Source of the DNA: Cubamyces lactineus
Lineage: Eukaryota; Basidiomycota; Agaricomycetes; Polyporales; Polyporaceae
Length of the DNA: 64,000 nt
Reading direction: 5' to 3'
Assembly: GCA_022376465.1 (NCBI GenBank)
Contig: JACDTU010000006.1
Location: forward strand, 496,001-560,000
Position numbers and translations under genes: made by a program. The notes beneath the pieces were generated by a model that worked only from the letters and a program-made list of their open reading frames with translations, did no database searches and was not told the DNA's origin. Positions 32,296 to 43,718 of this stretch are shown in pieces; position 1 is the stretch's first letter, and every line of letters starts with the position of its first letter.

Positions 32296-34480
32296 ATGAA
32301 TATACACGAGTCACCGTCATCCACTGCAAACGACCCTCACGATGATGGATTGCCTACGTTTGACAAGCAGAAGTACCATAGGCACTTGAGAGGGTGGTTC
32401 AGTTATGCTTTTGCAAGGTGTGTTCGTATCGCGCAGATATTGAGTCAATAACCCACAAAGACCAGTGAGGTCTTTGTCATTGTCTCCTTGACTTTGTTCC
32501 TGCCAATATGCCTGGAACAGTTCGCAAGGTGTGCCAAATACCCCTACTTGAGCTCGAAAGCCAGTACGTATGCTGAGATGCCTGGAACTTTGTGTAGAGA
32601 CAACGGGTATCTACTTCCTAACAAGACACAGCCATGCAATTCTGTCACGACCTCTCCATCGGCGGATGCTGAAGATGCCCGCTGTGTGGTCAAGCTGGGC
32701 TGGTTATGGATAGACAGTGCAAGCTTCAGGTGCGCAATGAAGCGCGGTATTCTTCTAACAGCGGCCCTCAGCCATTTTGCTGCAGTCTATACGTGTATTC
32801 AATATCAGTCGCCCTTCAGGCCCTCACAGTCATCTCCATGGGCGGGATTGCGGACCACCGTAAGCCCTTTGGATAGCAGAGTGCATCTAGCATTGGCTAA
32901 CGAGGAACATAAGCCCCGCATCGCAAGAAGCTGCTCTTGGTCTTTGCCGCGCTTGGTTCTATTTCCGCCATCTTCTTCCTCCTTGTATCTTCATCGTCCC
33001 CGGCGTGGCCCCTAGTTGCACCTCTCGCCATATGCGCCAACGTTGGCTTCGGGGCATCCATTGTTGCTCTGAATGCATACATCCCTACCCTAGCGCAGGG
33101 GGCGCAGGAAGTAGTAGCAGCGCGCGCAAATCTCATCAAGTCTATCCGCAGCCAGGACAACACTGCGATGCGCCATTCGGTCGACGGTGGCGAAGAGAAT
33201 GCAGAAGCAGACGCCCCTCTACTTTCGCGCTCTTTAGAAGAGCGTAGCTTACACTCGGATGCGTATGCTGTCAAGGCAGAGCATGACAAGATCCTATCTG
33301 CTACCACTTCTCGCATCTCTTCTCAGGGGATAGCACTTGGCTACTCGTCCGGGATAGTGATGCTACTCCTGGCGCTGATTCCTGTGCGCGCCATGAAGGG
33401 TTCGACGGACTCCCTACGTCTCGCCGTCGGACTCAGTGGCATTTGGTGGGCGTTGTTCTCCTTGCCTGCGGCTGCGTGGCTCCCAGGCGCATCTTCAGCC
33501 AGACAAGCAGACGACGTCTTCCGCGAGGGTGAAGGAGCGGAAGCCGCAGTGGGCGAGAGGAATTGGAGCATGACGCGCGAAATTGGCCGTGCATGGAGGA
33601 GGCTGGGCCAGATGCTCAAATGGCGGGAGATCAAGCGGCTGCGCAACACGTTCGTCTACCTCGCTGCGTGGTTCCTGCTCTCCGATGGTGGGTTGTAGTC
33701 CTCACATTTAAGCTATCGGTCGAGCTGTTAACTAACCTACAGCGACTACACAGGGTTCACAACCATCACCTCGACGGCGCTCCTCTTTGGCAAGACGACG
33801 CTGCACATGCCACCGTCCTCCCTGATCCTCATCGGCGCGCTTACACCTAGCGCAGGCATCTTGGGCTCGCTCATCTGGCCCATGGTGCAACGGCGCGCAG
33901 GCTGGTCGAACCTCCGCATCCTCGTCGTGCTCGTCGCCATGGCCTCCGCGATTCCCGCGTACGGCTGCCTCGGCTTCCTGCCTGTCTTCCAGAAGGGCAG
34001 CGTGAAGTTCGGGGGGCTGACGACGCCCGCGGAGATGTATGTCCTCGCCGTGTACTTTGTGAGTCGTTCCTGTCGGCCCGGAGAGTGGTGTGTGGATGTG
34101 CTGATGTAGGCGCGCGTCAGGGCTCTGTGTACGGTGCCTTCCAGGGCTACGCGCGTGCGTTCTACGCAGAGTTCATTCCGCCGGGCGAAGAAGCGCGGTG
34201 GTACGCGCTATTTTCCATCACCGACAAGGTACGCTGCTCTTGTCTTCAGCCAGCGCGCCATAGCCAGAACTATCGTTGATTTTCCTCGCAGTCGAGCTCG
34301 TTCGTCGGACCGCTCGTCGTAGGCCTGATAGCGGACACCACGGGCAACATCCGCTACGCGTTCTTCTTCCTGGTTGCGATGATATGGGCCGCCGTGCCTA
34401 TCCTCATGAGCGTCGACGTCGAGCGCGGACGGGAAGATGCGCAGCGCTATACCAGCTCAGTTGCAGGACCCTCGACGTAG
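32296..34480 (+). CDS. ATG22: Atg22-like vacuolar amino-acid effluxer
   Basis: Multi-exon plus-strand gene, start MNIHESPSSTAND. Exon 1 ends in RGWFSYAFA and splices to SEVFVIVSLTLFLPICLEQFAR, then to RDNGYLLPNKTQPC; this is the characteristic Atg22 N-terminus. The large central exon has several membrane helices, a loop with LLSRSLEERS, and SLRLAVGLSGIWWALFSLPA. Further exons carry YARAFYAEFIPPGEEARWYALF and SSFVGPLVVGLIADTTGNIRYAFFFL, the conserved C-terminal helices. The protein ends EDAQRYTSSVAGPST. About 12 helices, MFS-like fold. Role from yeast: exports amino acids from the vacuole after autophagic breakdown. Convergent with the AUR1 gene, stops ~530 bp apart. Exact ends of two middle introns are approximate. 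Confidence 0.88.
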
Positions 34481-35006
34481 CATTCGTTGTGTTTGCCCTT
34501 CGGCTGTAGCCCGCTTGGCGTACGGACTGGGCTGGTTTGCACTGCCTTCCCCATCTTCGTAGATCTTGTACTAATGGTTCTTGTATATTCTGGACTAATG
34601 GTCGTATCATTTCAGTGCGTTCTACGTCCGAGTCCCTCGGGAGTTAGTCCTGAACGGTAACAGTTGGGTATGGACGTTTTGGTGTCCTAGCGTCGGTGTG
34701 TGCAAGAAACCATGCCCGTGGAGTACTGTCATTGTTCATGTGGCTTCGACAAAGGTAGTGTACCGTCCTAGGAAGGTTCACCACGGCGACATATATTGCC
34801 CCGGCGATACACAATGAGAGTGGGTGGAAGGAAAATGCTCTGCATCTACCATCGTCCGGACGACTCGAACCATAGATATACGATGAGAACCGTGTTAGAC
34901 TGAAGTAGAACAATTACGAGTATTAACCCAAATGAATGTACAAATCTACCCGTACTCGACCGTACTTCGCCCCATCCGCGAATCAGCAAGAGGCGTTCGC
35001 TCAGTC
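34481..35006. other. Convergent 3' region between ATG22 and AUR1
   Basis: About 525 bp. No gene seen. Holds the 3' ends of both genes. Confidence 0.4.
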
Positions 35007-36410
35007 CTATGACGCGCGCGGTCCCTTGCCCTCCTCCGCCTGCGCCCTCGTCGGCGTCGGCGGGAACGCGAACGAGCCCCCGATAGGACTCCACCCCTCC
35101 TCGCCCCGCTCCTCGGACCGAATGAGGCTCGCAATACTCGCCGTATGCCTGTGGCTCTTCTTCACGGGGGACGCCCGCCCGTTCGACTTGATCAGCGGTG
35201 CGGCGGACGACGGCTGGTCTGGGACGACGGGCGAGCGGAACGTGATGTCCATTTCTTCGTCCGACTCGCGGTCCGAGAGCTCCTCGAGGTCGTACGCCTC
35301 CGCATCCCGCATGATGGCCCCGTTCCCTCGAGACCCGCGGCCGCGTCCGCGCGGCTCTTCGAGATCGTACACCTCGTACTTGCTGCGGTAGGATGCGGTG
35401 TTAAGTCCCCCCGGGGGCGCAGTCGCCGCAGCACCCTTGAGCTCTTCTGGCATGAGCAGGTAGAAGAACGCGACTGCGAGGCAGGAGCCACCGACGACGT
35501 CTACGAGATAGTGGTGCGTGAGGTACATGGTCGCCCAGTACAGCACCGCTGCGTAGCCGAACACCCATTTGGTCGTATGTGGGAAGAAGTGCGACATGAA
35601 GAGGGCCTCCATGGTGGCTGATGCTGCGTGGAGCGAGGGGAAGGCGCCGAAGACGAGGGGCGAGTTGGAGAACGCAGTGGTGTATCCGCTCGAGTGGAAG
35701 AGCCTGTCGATCCGCGCAAGACCTCCAGGCGAGCCGCGAATGGTGTAGTCCGCAGGAGTCAGGCCGTAGATGAGCTCGTACCACGGAGCGGCGCAAGGGA
35801 AAACGAGTTGAATCAGCACTCCCGTCAGGTTCATGTAGCCGAAGGCGCTTGCCCAGTAGTGAAGCGCCTCCTTCGGGCGGAACAGCCACAGGAACGCAGC
35901 AACGATGAAGGGGATGATGTAGTGGCCGACGCCATACGGGACCCACGCGAGAATGTCCAGGATGGGGTGCGTGAAACGCGTCAGGATGTCGGAGACGTTG
36001 GCGCCGTACAAGACGGATTCCAGCGTGGGCAGGAGCACGACGGACGGGGTCGGGCGGTACTCCATCGGGATGAACTTGGACGAGAAGAAGCTGAGGAGAT
36101 AGAGGAAGATAGGGCCTGCAGGGACGAAGAACTGGGACGTGAAGGGTATGAGGAGAGCGATGGCGTAGAGTATGGGTATAAGCAGCTTGAGCGGGAAGCT
36201 AGGGACCTGTATGATGGCGATCCAGAATGTGGCAAGCGCGATGTGAAAGATGTAGATGGAGTCGGAGAACGTCCATTTGTGCTGCTTGAGGCGGTTGAGG
36301 GTATCGCTGGGCGAGAGAGACTTGTCTAACCGGCCGACGGCGGCGATGAACGCTGCTCCGACCCTCCGCAGAGGCTGCATGACTGCCAACCGAACACTCA
36401 TTGCTGACAC
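35007..36410 (-). CDS. AUR1: Inositol phosphorylceramide synthase catalytic subunit
   Basis: Intronless, 467 aa. About eight membrane helices (KLLIPILYAIALLIPF, FVPAGPIFLYLLSFF, GVGHYIIPFIVAAFLWLF and others) with the PAP2/Aur1 catalytic motifs: FGAFPSLHAASATME and LTHHYLVDVVGG, whose two His and the Asp form the phosphotransferase triad. The C-terminal ~110 residues are cytosolic and Ser/Arg/Glu-rich. It moves phosphoinositol from phosphatidylinositol to ceramide in the Golgi, an essential step of fungal sphingolipid synthesis, and is the aureobasidin A target. Start at MSAMSVRL; the Met four codons later is equally possible. It shares a ~460-bp divergent promoter with the tafazzin-like gene. 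Confidence 0.93.
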   Translation of the reverse strand: MSAMSVRLAVMQPLRRVGAAFIAAVGRLDKSLSPSDTLNRLKQHKWTFSDSIYIFHIALATFWIAIIQVPSFPLKLLIPILYAIALLIPFTSQFFVPAGPIFLYLLSFFSSKFIPMEYRPTPSVVLLPTLESVLYGANVSDILTRFTHPILDILAWVPYGVGHYIIPFIVAAFLWLFRPKEALHYWASAFGYMNLTGVLIQLVFPCAAPWYELIYGLTPADYTIRGSPGGLARIDRLFHSSGYTTAFSNSPLVFGAFPSLHAASATMEALFMSHFFPHTTKWVFGYAAVLYWATMYLTHHYLVDVVGGSCLAVAFFYLLMPEELKGAAATAPPGGLNTASYRSKYEVYDLEEPRGRGRGSRGNGAIMRDAEAYDLEELSDRESDEEMDITFRSPVVPDQPSSAAPLIKSNGRASPVKKSHRHTASIASLIRSEERGEEGWSPIGGSFAFPPTPTRAQAEEGKGPRAS

Positions 36411-36872
36411 GCACTGAGAAAGAGCCTTGATGAGACAAACCGGAGCAGCTATGAGGAGTTGCTACTCACCTCACGAGGACACCGCGTCACGAAGATTACT
36501 CGTCCAATCTTCCGTCTCCAGTCGTCTTACAACCCAACTCTCGCACCGAGTTTGACCTCACAAGTCGTGAAAGATGTTACGTCGCCGAGCACACTGGTAC
36601 AGGAGGTCGTCCCGGCCGTGAAAACCGTGCGCGCACGCCGTGGAAGGCGGGGAAGTCGCTCGGGAGGTGTCGGTCGTGGTGGATCGAGGCAAACTGCTAG
36701 CGCCTCTCTCCGAACCGTCAACTCGGGCCCGACGCGCGTCCGCCGTCGGCGCACTGCTTGCTTTCCTCCGCCTCTCGTCACTTTCTGTGTTTTCTTAATT
36801 GCTTGCGCTGGGCAACTGTTCTCTACGTTAGATTGACTTCTCGTAATATACCTGCTGGGCCTGCCTTCGCGG
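36411..36872. promoter_or_regulatory. Divergent promoter of AUR1 and TAZ1
   Basis: 462 bp between the two start codons. GC-rich centre with repeated cgcacgccg/cgtcggcgcac tracts; no clear TATA on either side. Both genes act in membrane-lipid metabolism, so shared control is plausible but not shown. Confidence 0.4.
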
Positions 36873-38190
36873 ATGGGCTTTCTTTCAAAGACTACCGTCA
36901 GCATCGTCGGCCTCGGAAGTAAAGCAATCCTCAATGGCTACTGTTCCTCTGTCACAGTCAAAGGGCTGGAGAACCTTGTGCGAGCTCTAGAGAGTGATGA
37001 GAGAGCCAACGGGCGCGGGATTGTGACTAGTGAGTGCGCACGAGAAGGATGCCGAGGGCAGCTCATGATGTCTGGCAGTGTGCAACCATATATCTACGTA
37101 GGTCCTCCATCTGAACGTTGTCAGTAGCCCTCGGCGAACATATGCGCAGTTTAGATGACCCGGTAGCATGGGGTGTTCTCCCTGCACGGTTCTATCGTGA
37201 CTCGAGAATGACAAGATGGACGCTTGGCGCCTCAGACATCATGTTCACAAATCCGTACGCACTTGAACTACACGGTCGCGTTTTCAGCAGAGGACTGTAA
37301 GGAGCTGACCGTGCGATGCATTGTGCTGGACGGCAGATAGTGTCTTCTCCACGTTTTTCCGTCTGGGACAAGTCATAGAAACTTTTCGCGGTAATGGCAT
37401 ATTCCAACCTGCGATTGATACCGCTATAGAGAAACTTAATCGTGGAGAATGGGTGCGTGATAGCCAGCAAACGATACCCTCGCGCGGTGATTCATGGGGC
37501 TTTGTACTTCTCAGATACACCTCTTCGGCGAAGGAAAAGTAAACCAGGAGTCGAGCGACCCTAACAGTTCAAATGCCGCGCGGCTTTTGAGGTTCAAGTG
37601 GGGAATGTATGCGCCCTGTGTTTCTGAAGGACCGCCACAGCAGCTGACATCAACTTCCATGCAGAGGTCGCATTATGATGGAGGCGCAAAAGCCGCCAGT
37701 CATCATACCAATGTGGCTCACCGGTAGGTATTCATGAGCCAAAAGAGTACTGTGGGAGCTGAGAAAATCGCTGTGCCCAGGGTTCGACAAACTCATGCCG
37801 GAAGGTCGCCCGTTCCCGTACAAGTTCCTACCAAAACCGGGCGTGGCGTTGAGCGTCACCTTCGGCGAGCCTGTCCCTGCTCATCACATCCAGGAGGCGC
37901 TGAGCACACTAGTGCGTGAGAAGCGGTTACCAGACGCACCCCACAGTTCCAGCGGTGGTTTGCAAGATCCGTCGAGACCTTTAGAGGAGGAACATAGCGG
38001 CGTCGTCGCGGAGCAAGGGTGGTTGGGTGAGCCTGTCGCTCAGGCGGTTGAGACGATGCGGCAGGGCGAGGAGGTAGGGCACCAAGACTTCGCGGTAGCG
38101 GAGGAGGTTGCACGGGTGAGGAGTGCGGTGACCGCGGTCATTCAGCGGGAAGTGGAGGCGTTAGGTCGACGGGTACTAGGAAAGCTATAG
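36873..38190 (+). CDS. TAZ1: Tafazzin-like lysophospholipid acyltransferase
   Basis: Six or seven exons, start MGFLSKTTVSIVGLGSKA. After the first intron the acyltransferase motif I is EHMRSLDDP (HX4D with His and Asp intact, though the usual NH is EH). Then DPVAWGVLPARFY, RWTLGASDIMFTNP, VFSTFFRLGQVIETFRG, NGIFQPAIDTAIEKLNRGEW, IHLFGEGKVN, LLRFKWGIGRI, PVIIPMWLTGFDKLMPEG. These are tafazzin signature blocks; tafazzin remodels cardiolipin at mitochondrial membranes. The motif usually reading FPEG is FGEG here, which is odd. The C-terminal ~110 residues are an acidic/basic helical extension. Downstream of the last splice the frame stays open to 38190. The first acceptor is either ttgtcag or tcagtag. 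Confidence 0.83.
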
Positions 38191-39540
38191 TGAGTGCCTC
38201 TTGGTGCGATTCCAATGCCACTGTCGTCTGCCCTAGATCACGCCGGAAGACAACACTTAGTATGCGTCGTGCAATGCCCCAGCGCCGCCTGCCAGCATGG
38301 GGTTCTCTGAATAACGGGCTCCCGCTCTGTTTGGATTTGCAATGGGTCTTGCCGTAGAATTCTCCTAGTCGCGGACCGCCGCGTCAGCATACGGCATACG
38401 GGCGTCGTGCCCGTCCGTCGACGATATTATGATGCGAGGTGCTTTTGACCTCAATTCGGCTTGGACGTGATAGGGTGACGAAGTGCATTATCGTGATGTA
38501 GGTCGGCAGGGCGCAGGTACGTCTCTCCGGAGTTCCGTACATTCAGAGCTCCACAGCTGATCACCACGGTGTCTTAGCGTCGCTGCCGGTGGCCATGGAT
38601 GGGTATATTATGGCGATCCGTCCGACGCGAACGGACGGTCAATTGCGCAAGGCTTGCCTGTGGTTCTCATGTGCGATGCACACGCTGCTTTGCCCAGTCA
38701 AATTGTCGCCAATATTTGACCGGTGTCTTGGCGTATGATCTGCATTACAATGCTCTGGCACTCACGTTCTCCCATGGAGCACGCCCAACCCCCTAGTGGA
38801 AGAAGCTCACAGGTCTGTCTAGGTCACCGGCGCTACGAACCTTGCGGAGGCTGCAAACAGTACCCTACCAAGAACACCATCAACGGCTATGCAACAGCAC
38901 AGCAATTCAACATTGTTAAAGCTCTTGTTGTGTAGGCCGAGCGCGAGCCGGCGAGCATAGGCCGAAACTATCGACCCAGGTGAGGATGGATCCACTGACA
39001 GTGAACGCGGCCATCGGGCCGTAGCTGGAGCCGTGGCTGGTTTGCCTCTGGGCGTTGTTGGACGACCTCCGGAGTTACGCTATACGCTGCGTGAGTGACA
39101 GTTGCCAACATGATTTGCACAGAGGATCGTCGTAGCGAACCGAAATTGATTACATATTCTGCGTTTTCTTTCCAGGACGGCCTGAACTGGCCTCGCGAAG
39201 CTCACAGAGCGCCCTGTTTTCGCCGATCACGAGGCGCCCCCATGACGCTCTCCGCAAACAACGCGTACAGCATGTTGGGCGTTGGCGACGTACATGGCTG
39301 CCTGAATAGGCACCTTACCGCGCCACAAAGCGTCTCACGCCTTTCGGTTTTGGCCGCGGGTGGCGGAGATGAGGGTGAGCCGTCAAGATATTCAACGTCC
39401 GTGGGTGGGTACTACAGCTGTTGGCAATGCATTATTGCTTGAAGTATTCATCGGCGTCTGCTCTCAGTTCTAGCTAAGGCATGCTGGCCTCTGCGACAAT
39501 GCCAGCCAAGGCTGGAACGTGCTCCCAGCCCTCAGACCGG
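38191..39540. other. Intergenic, no supported gene
   Basis: About 1.35 kb. Short open frames only (for example 38599-38796); no motifs, no plausible exon chain. Confidence 0.45.
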
Positions 39541-39548
39541 TATAAAAG
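39541..39548 (+). promoter_or_regulatory. TATA box of secreted protein 1
   Basis: TATAAAAG 109 bp upstream of the ATG at 39650, followed by a C/T-rich leader. Confidence 0.65.
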
Positions 39549-39649
39549 ATGAGCTTTCAGCCTTAGAGCAGAACCCAACCCCGTTCAATTTCCTCTCCAC
39601 TCTCTCACATCCTTCGTGCCTTTTCCAGCCACCTTCTCGAACAACGACC

Positions 39650-40360
39650 ATGTTCGCTGCACTCACCGTCCTCGCTGTCGCCCTCTCCGCCATGGCGTCC
39701 CCCATGCCGCGTGCCACCCCTGGCCCCTGGTGCGATGGCCTCGGCGCCGGAGCCTTCGACACCGCGCCGAGCTTCACGCTCGCCGCGCTGAACACCACCG
39801 GCACAAACGCAGGCAGCACCGGCGCGCCTCTCGTCATCGGTAGTGCCGGCGCGATGAAGAGCGCGGAGTTCTGGCACGTCATTGTGGGTTGCCTCCCTTG
39901 GTGATATCCTTGGTTCGTGAAGCTGATCGCGAGCTGCTTGCTATAGACGGCGGCGTCGTGGCCAGACCCCCTTGTCTACCCGACGCTCTCGCTCTCTAGC
40001 GGCACCCTTATCCTTAGCCCCGCTGAGGGTTCGTCCCCTGCCCAGGCGACGACGGTCGATGCGGGCAACTCGCTCGAGTTCTTCACGAGCGCGACCTCCG
40101 ACCCGTCGGCCGGTGCCCAGATCTACTGCGCTGTGGTAAGCGCCCAAAGCTACATCATGCACGCTATGGCCAGGCTGATGTGTAACGACTTGCAGCAGGG
40201 CGACGGTGGCTTGCCGTTGCTCGCGGTCAACAACGACGCCGACTCGTTCTCGCTCTGCCAGACCTCGTTCGAGAACGTGGTGTACTACAAGGCGGCGCCC
40301 GACCGTGGCTACGACTTCGACTCCTGCTACCCCGTCCAGCTCCAGATCGTCTACCAGTAA
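39650..40360 (+). CDS. Small secreted protein 1
   Basis: Three exons: 39650-39883, 39947-40135 and 40196-40360; 195 aa. A clear signal peptide (MFAALTVLAVALSAMASPM) is followed by a dibasic-free propeptide-like end and TPGPWCDG. The mature part has four Cys (PWCDG, IYCAV, SLCQ, DSCYP), enough for two disulfides, and Asn-x-Thr sites (ALNTTG). The fold is probably beta-rich. Closest relative in the window is the gene at 42879-43614, with the same exon phases and identical lengths for exons 2 and 3. I do not recognise a named domain; it resembles the unannotated small secreted proteins common in wood-decay fungi. Function unknown. Confidence 0.85.
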
Positions 40361-41120
40361 GTGGCCGGGTGTCAAGTGCGGCCACTGGACGATCGTTCTG
40401 CTAATCCCTCTTCGAGTTCCCCTCATTCCGTATACCGACAAGACGTAACAGACCTCTCCTTAGTGTCATGCTGATTCGTAGACGTTTCGTTTGGACCGTT
40501 AGCGTGGTATTCGTAGTACTCGTAATACAATGACATCAGGCTCGGCTGTACTTCACAATACGTTTACTTGCGGCTGCTGCACCCCTTGTTCTACTTGAAC
40601 CGACTTTGCATCAGGATCACTCATTTTGTGTGGACAATACGGTCCGAACCACGGAAAGCACCTCAAACGGTAGGACCGCACTTTGGGTAAACGTCCTTAC
40701 CCGGACGAAGATGCGCCATGTCATCCTAGGACTACTTCCGGCATCGCTCCCACTCTTTCAAAGCTTTTCTCTCTGCCAGTACATCATGGGCGGCAATGGG
40801 TGTATCATAGGCGTCTATGCCCCGCGCTAGCATCCAGGTTCTTACTCAGCAGTCCCAGGCTTCCTCTCCTCACTCACCAACAACCTACTCGGAGGAATCT
40901 AGTACTTCGGGGCTTTCAAGCGGTAGGTATTGCATTCATTTCGAACCCTAGAGCTGTACGCTGATGAATCAACAAATTTACCCAACAGAATCTCGAAGTC
41001 TCGGATTCGCCGTCCACGCCCGACGAAGTACTCATTTTGTCTAGGACGTTCTATTCCATTTGCCCATCTGCGTCTGCAATATCTGAGCTTGTAAACTGAA
41101 GAAAAGAACCGGAAGAGAAC
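40361..41120. other. Intergenic, no gene seen
   Basis: About 760 bp between secreted protein 1 and the methyltransferase gene. Nothing recognised. Confidence 0.4.
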
Positions 41121-41964
41121 ATGAAGCTCTCAGCTGCTTTCGGGCTCCTGACAGACTTGCGCCTCGCCTTTCAGGCCGCTTTCCTACCTACCCTCAAGGC
41201 CGTATTCAGGTCGCCTGCGTTGATTCTCCACTCACGGGAGATCTCTCGCATCTTCATGGCGCATGTGTGGAAAGCCTTCGGAAACGGCACGGATGAGAGC
41301 GGCCGTCCCGTCAAGGAATCACTCATCCCCCCTAACGCTTATGGCGTCGTACTGGACATTGGTGCAGGTAAAGTCTCGGATGCTGTAGAAGCAGTACGTA
41401 CTAACTCACTATTTAATTCACGTTGTAGGACATGGACATACACTTCTATATCTCGACCCCGCCAAAGTCACCAGATACGTTGCGTTGGAACCGAATCAGC
41501 TCATGCACTCGAAGATTCGCACCCTCGCAGCCACCAAGGGCTTCACCGAGGAATCCGGGAACTGTCTCATCCTCTCTTACGGTGCAGAGGACGCGATGCT
41601 TATTGCATCCGCCCTCGGAGGATCTCACCAAGTCGACACGCTCATCTCCGTCCTCACCATCTGTTCGATCCCGGAGCCGGAACGCTCGCTGGCAGCACTC
41701 GTGGACGAAGTCCTCAAGCCCGGAGGGACGTTCCTCTTCTACGAGCACGTTCGGAGCGATCGGCCAGACGTCGCTTGGTGGCAGAGATTTTGGACGCCAG
41801 TGTGGAAGTGGGCGTTCGACGGGTGCTGCCTCGATCGGCCGACACATCATTGGGTCGCGAAGATGGACTCATGGGCGGAGAGCAGTGTTTGGGGTAAGGC
41901 AGGGGAGCCGGAGGAAAATCTGTTCTGGCATCGTGTTGGTCGGTTTGTCAAGAAGTCTGCGTGA
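41121..41964 (+). CDS. SAM-dependent methyltransferase (METTL7/Ubie-like)
   Basis: Two exons, 41121-41367 and 41429-41964; 260 aa. The splice joins VVLDIGA to GHGHTLLYLD, making the SAM-binding motif I DIGAGHG. Next come YVALEPNQLMH (acidic residue of strand 2), SYGAEDAM (motif II), VDTLISVLTICSIP (motif IV region) and LKPGGTFLFYEHVRSD (motif VI), then a Trp-rich end with DGCCLDRPTHHW. The order and the EHV..D/CxLDR blocks resemble the METTL7-like class I methyltransferases. Its N-terminus is moderately hydrophobic (AFQAAFLPTLKAVF) and may lie on a membrane. Acceptor substrate unknown. Sits between two homologous secreted-protein genes in the same orientation. Confidence 0.85.
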
Positions 41965-42754
41965 GACTCAATGGGACGGACATTCACTACACCAACATCT
42001 CGACTTCTCGATATCCGGACATGGTATGGTAAGTGGGTCGTTAACTCGTGATGCCCTCGCGGCCTCCTTTGCTGTTGCTGTAAGTGTTGCAAGCTGAACC
42101 GCGAACTCACCTGCCTGAGCAACCAGACCGCTGTTTCCTACCTCTAAACTTCAGCGTACAGCGCGGTCAAGATCCAATATTTGAAAGCGCCGTATAACGA
42201 TATGGGTAGTGGACCGCTCTGCTCATGCGGGTATGTTCAGAGCGATCTCACTTGCGTTGCGCTGTGCGGGATCCCTTCTCCACATCTGAAGCGTCGGACA
42301 TGGCCTAGCTCGCCGCCACCAGAAATTCATTCTAGAGAGGCAGTTGTGCTTCACAGTGTGTCCGAGTCCAACAACCGTATCCGCCAACGTTGGGCTCTGG
42401 CATTGAAACCGTATGCCTACTGCTGCATACGTTTACCAGGTCAAGTCGGGCTGAAATATCCTTTCATTCTTCCGTTCACTCGGCACTGACCACATACAAC
42501 CACATGCTGATCTCGTTTGCAGTGACGCGTACGAAGACTGCTCCACTTGTATGTCGGTTATCAATCTCGAAGTCGAAGTACTCAAGGCCGGCAGGTCTCT
42601 CTCCGTACAGGCGCCGGCAAGCCATCGCGAGCGGATATGTACACCCTCACAGACCTCCCAACATGCATTGCCGCACGATTAGTCTAACCCAAGGCGAAGG
42701 ATCACCTTGTGCTGGCAGGGGTCAAGCTCAGACACGTCCCCAACATGGCCAGGA
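41965..42754. other. Intergenic, no gene seen
   Basis: About 790 bp between the methyltransferase and secreted protein 2. Nothing recognised apart from the promoter end. Confidence 0.4.
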
Positions 42755-42762
42755 TATATAAG
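42755..42762 (+). promoter_or_regulatory. TATA box of secreted protein 2
   Basis: TATATAAG about 120 bp before the ATG at 42879, equivalent to that of secreted protein 1. Confidence 0.65.
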
Positions 42763-42878
42763 GCGACCGCTCGCGGTCGGGTTGGAACCAACCCTCTACT
42801 CGTTTTCGTCTTCGTACTCGCTCAGCACCAGTACACCTCACCCTCCTTTGATATTTGCCCCCCCCCTCCTAGAACAAC

Positions 42879-43614
42879 ATGCTCGCTTTCACTGCCCTCG
42901 CTGTCGCCCTCTCCGCCGTCTCCTCCATGGCAATGCCCATGAAGCGCGCTACCCCCGGCCCCTGGTGCGACGGCTTCACCTCCGGCGCGTTCGACTCTGC
43001 GCCGAGTTTCACGCTCGCCGCGTACAACAGTACCGGCCCGAACTCGAACATGACCGGCGCGCCCCTTGTACTGGGTACTGCCGGCACGACCAAGAACGCA
43101 CAGTTCTGGCACTTCATCGTACGCCAACTTTCATGTTTCTTGCGCTAGCGCGGTGCTGACGAACCATGGAAATGGATTTCCAGACGGAGGCGTCGTGGCC
43201 CAACGACATCACCTACCCGACAGTCTCGCTCGTCAACGGCACGCTCATTCCGAACGGCAACGATGGTGCGAAGCCCGCCCAGGCAGCCTCCGTCGACTCG
43301 GGCAACTCTCTTGAGTTCTTCTCGAGCGACTCGGCCAACCCTGAGGCGGGTGCCCAGATCTACTGCGGCGTGGTAAGCATCTGTTCTTCCCTCTGCAACC
43401 TGAGCACAACGGAGGACACCGATACTAACATGTGGCTCGTCTTGTTTAGCGTGCCGCTGCTGGCTTCTCCCTGCTCGCGGTGAACGGCGACACTGGGTCG
43501 TTCTCGCTCTGCCAGGCTACCAACCAGAACGTCGTGTTCTATAAGGCGGCGCACAACCTGGGCTATGACTACGACTCGTGCTACCCGGTCGTGCTCCAGA
43601 TGCTTCCCCAATAG
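42879..43614 (+). CDS. Small secreted protein 2
   Basis: Three exons: 42879-43118, 43184-43372 and 43450-43614; 197 aa. Signal peptide MLAFTALAVALSAVSSMAM, then a Lys-Arg (MKRATPGPW) that could be a Kex2 site. Four Cys match those of secreted protein 1 in position (PWCDG, IYCGV, SLCQ, DSCYP). Shared blocks include GAFD(S/T)APSFTLAA, GAPLV, AGNSLEFF/SGNSLEFF, GAQIYC and GYD(Y/F)DSCYPV. Intron positions are the same. This is a paralogue by local duplication, with the methyltransferase gene caught between the copies. Extracellular function unknown. Confidence 0.85.
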
Positions 43615-43718
43615 AGCATCACGACCCAGTCAAGTTGAGACGCCGACGACTAGGACTGCTCCCCTCCCATATACCTCCCGTATTGCCCTATCACTTACTA
43701 CACCCTGCATTCAGTAGC

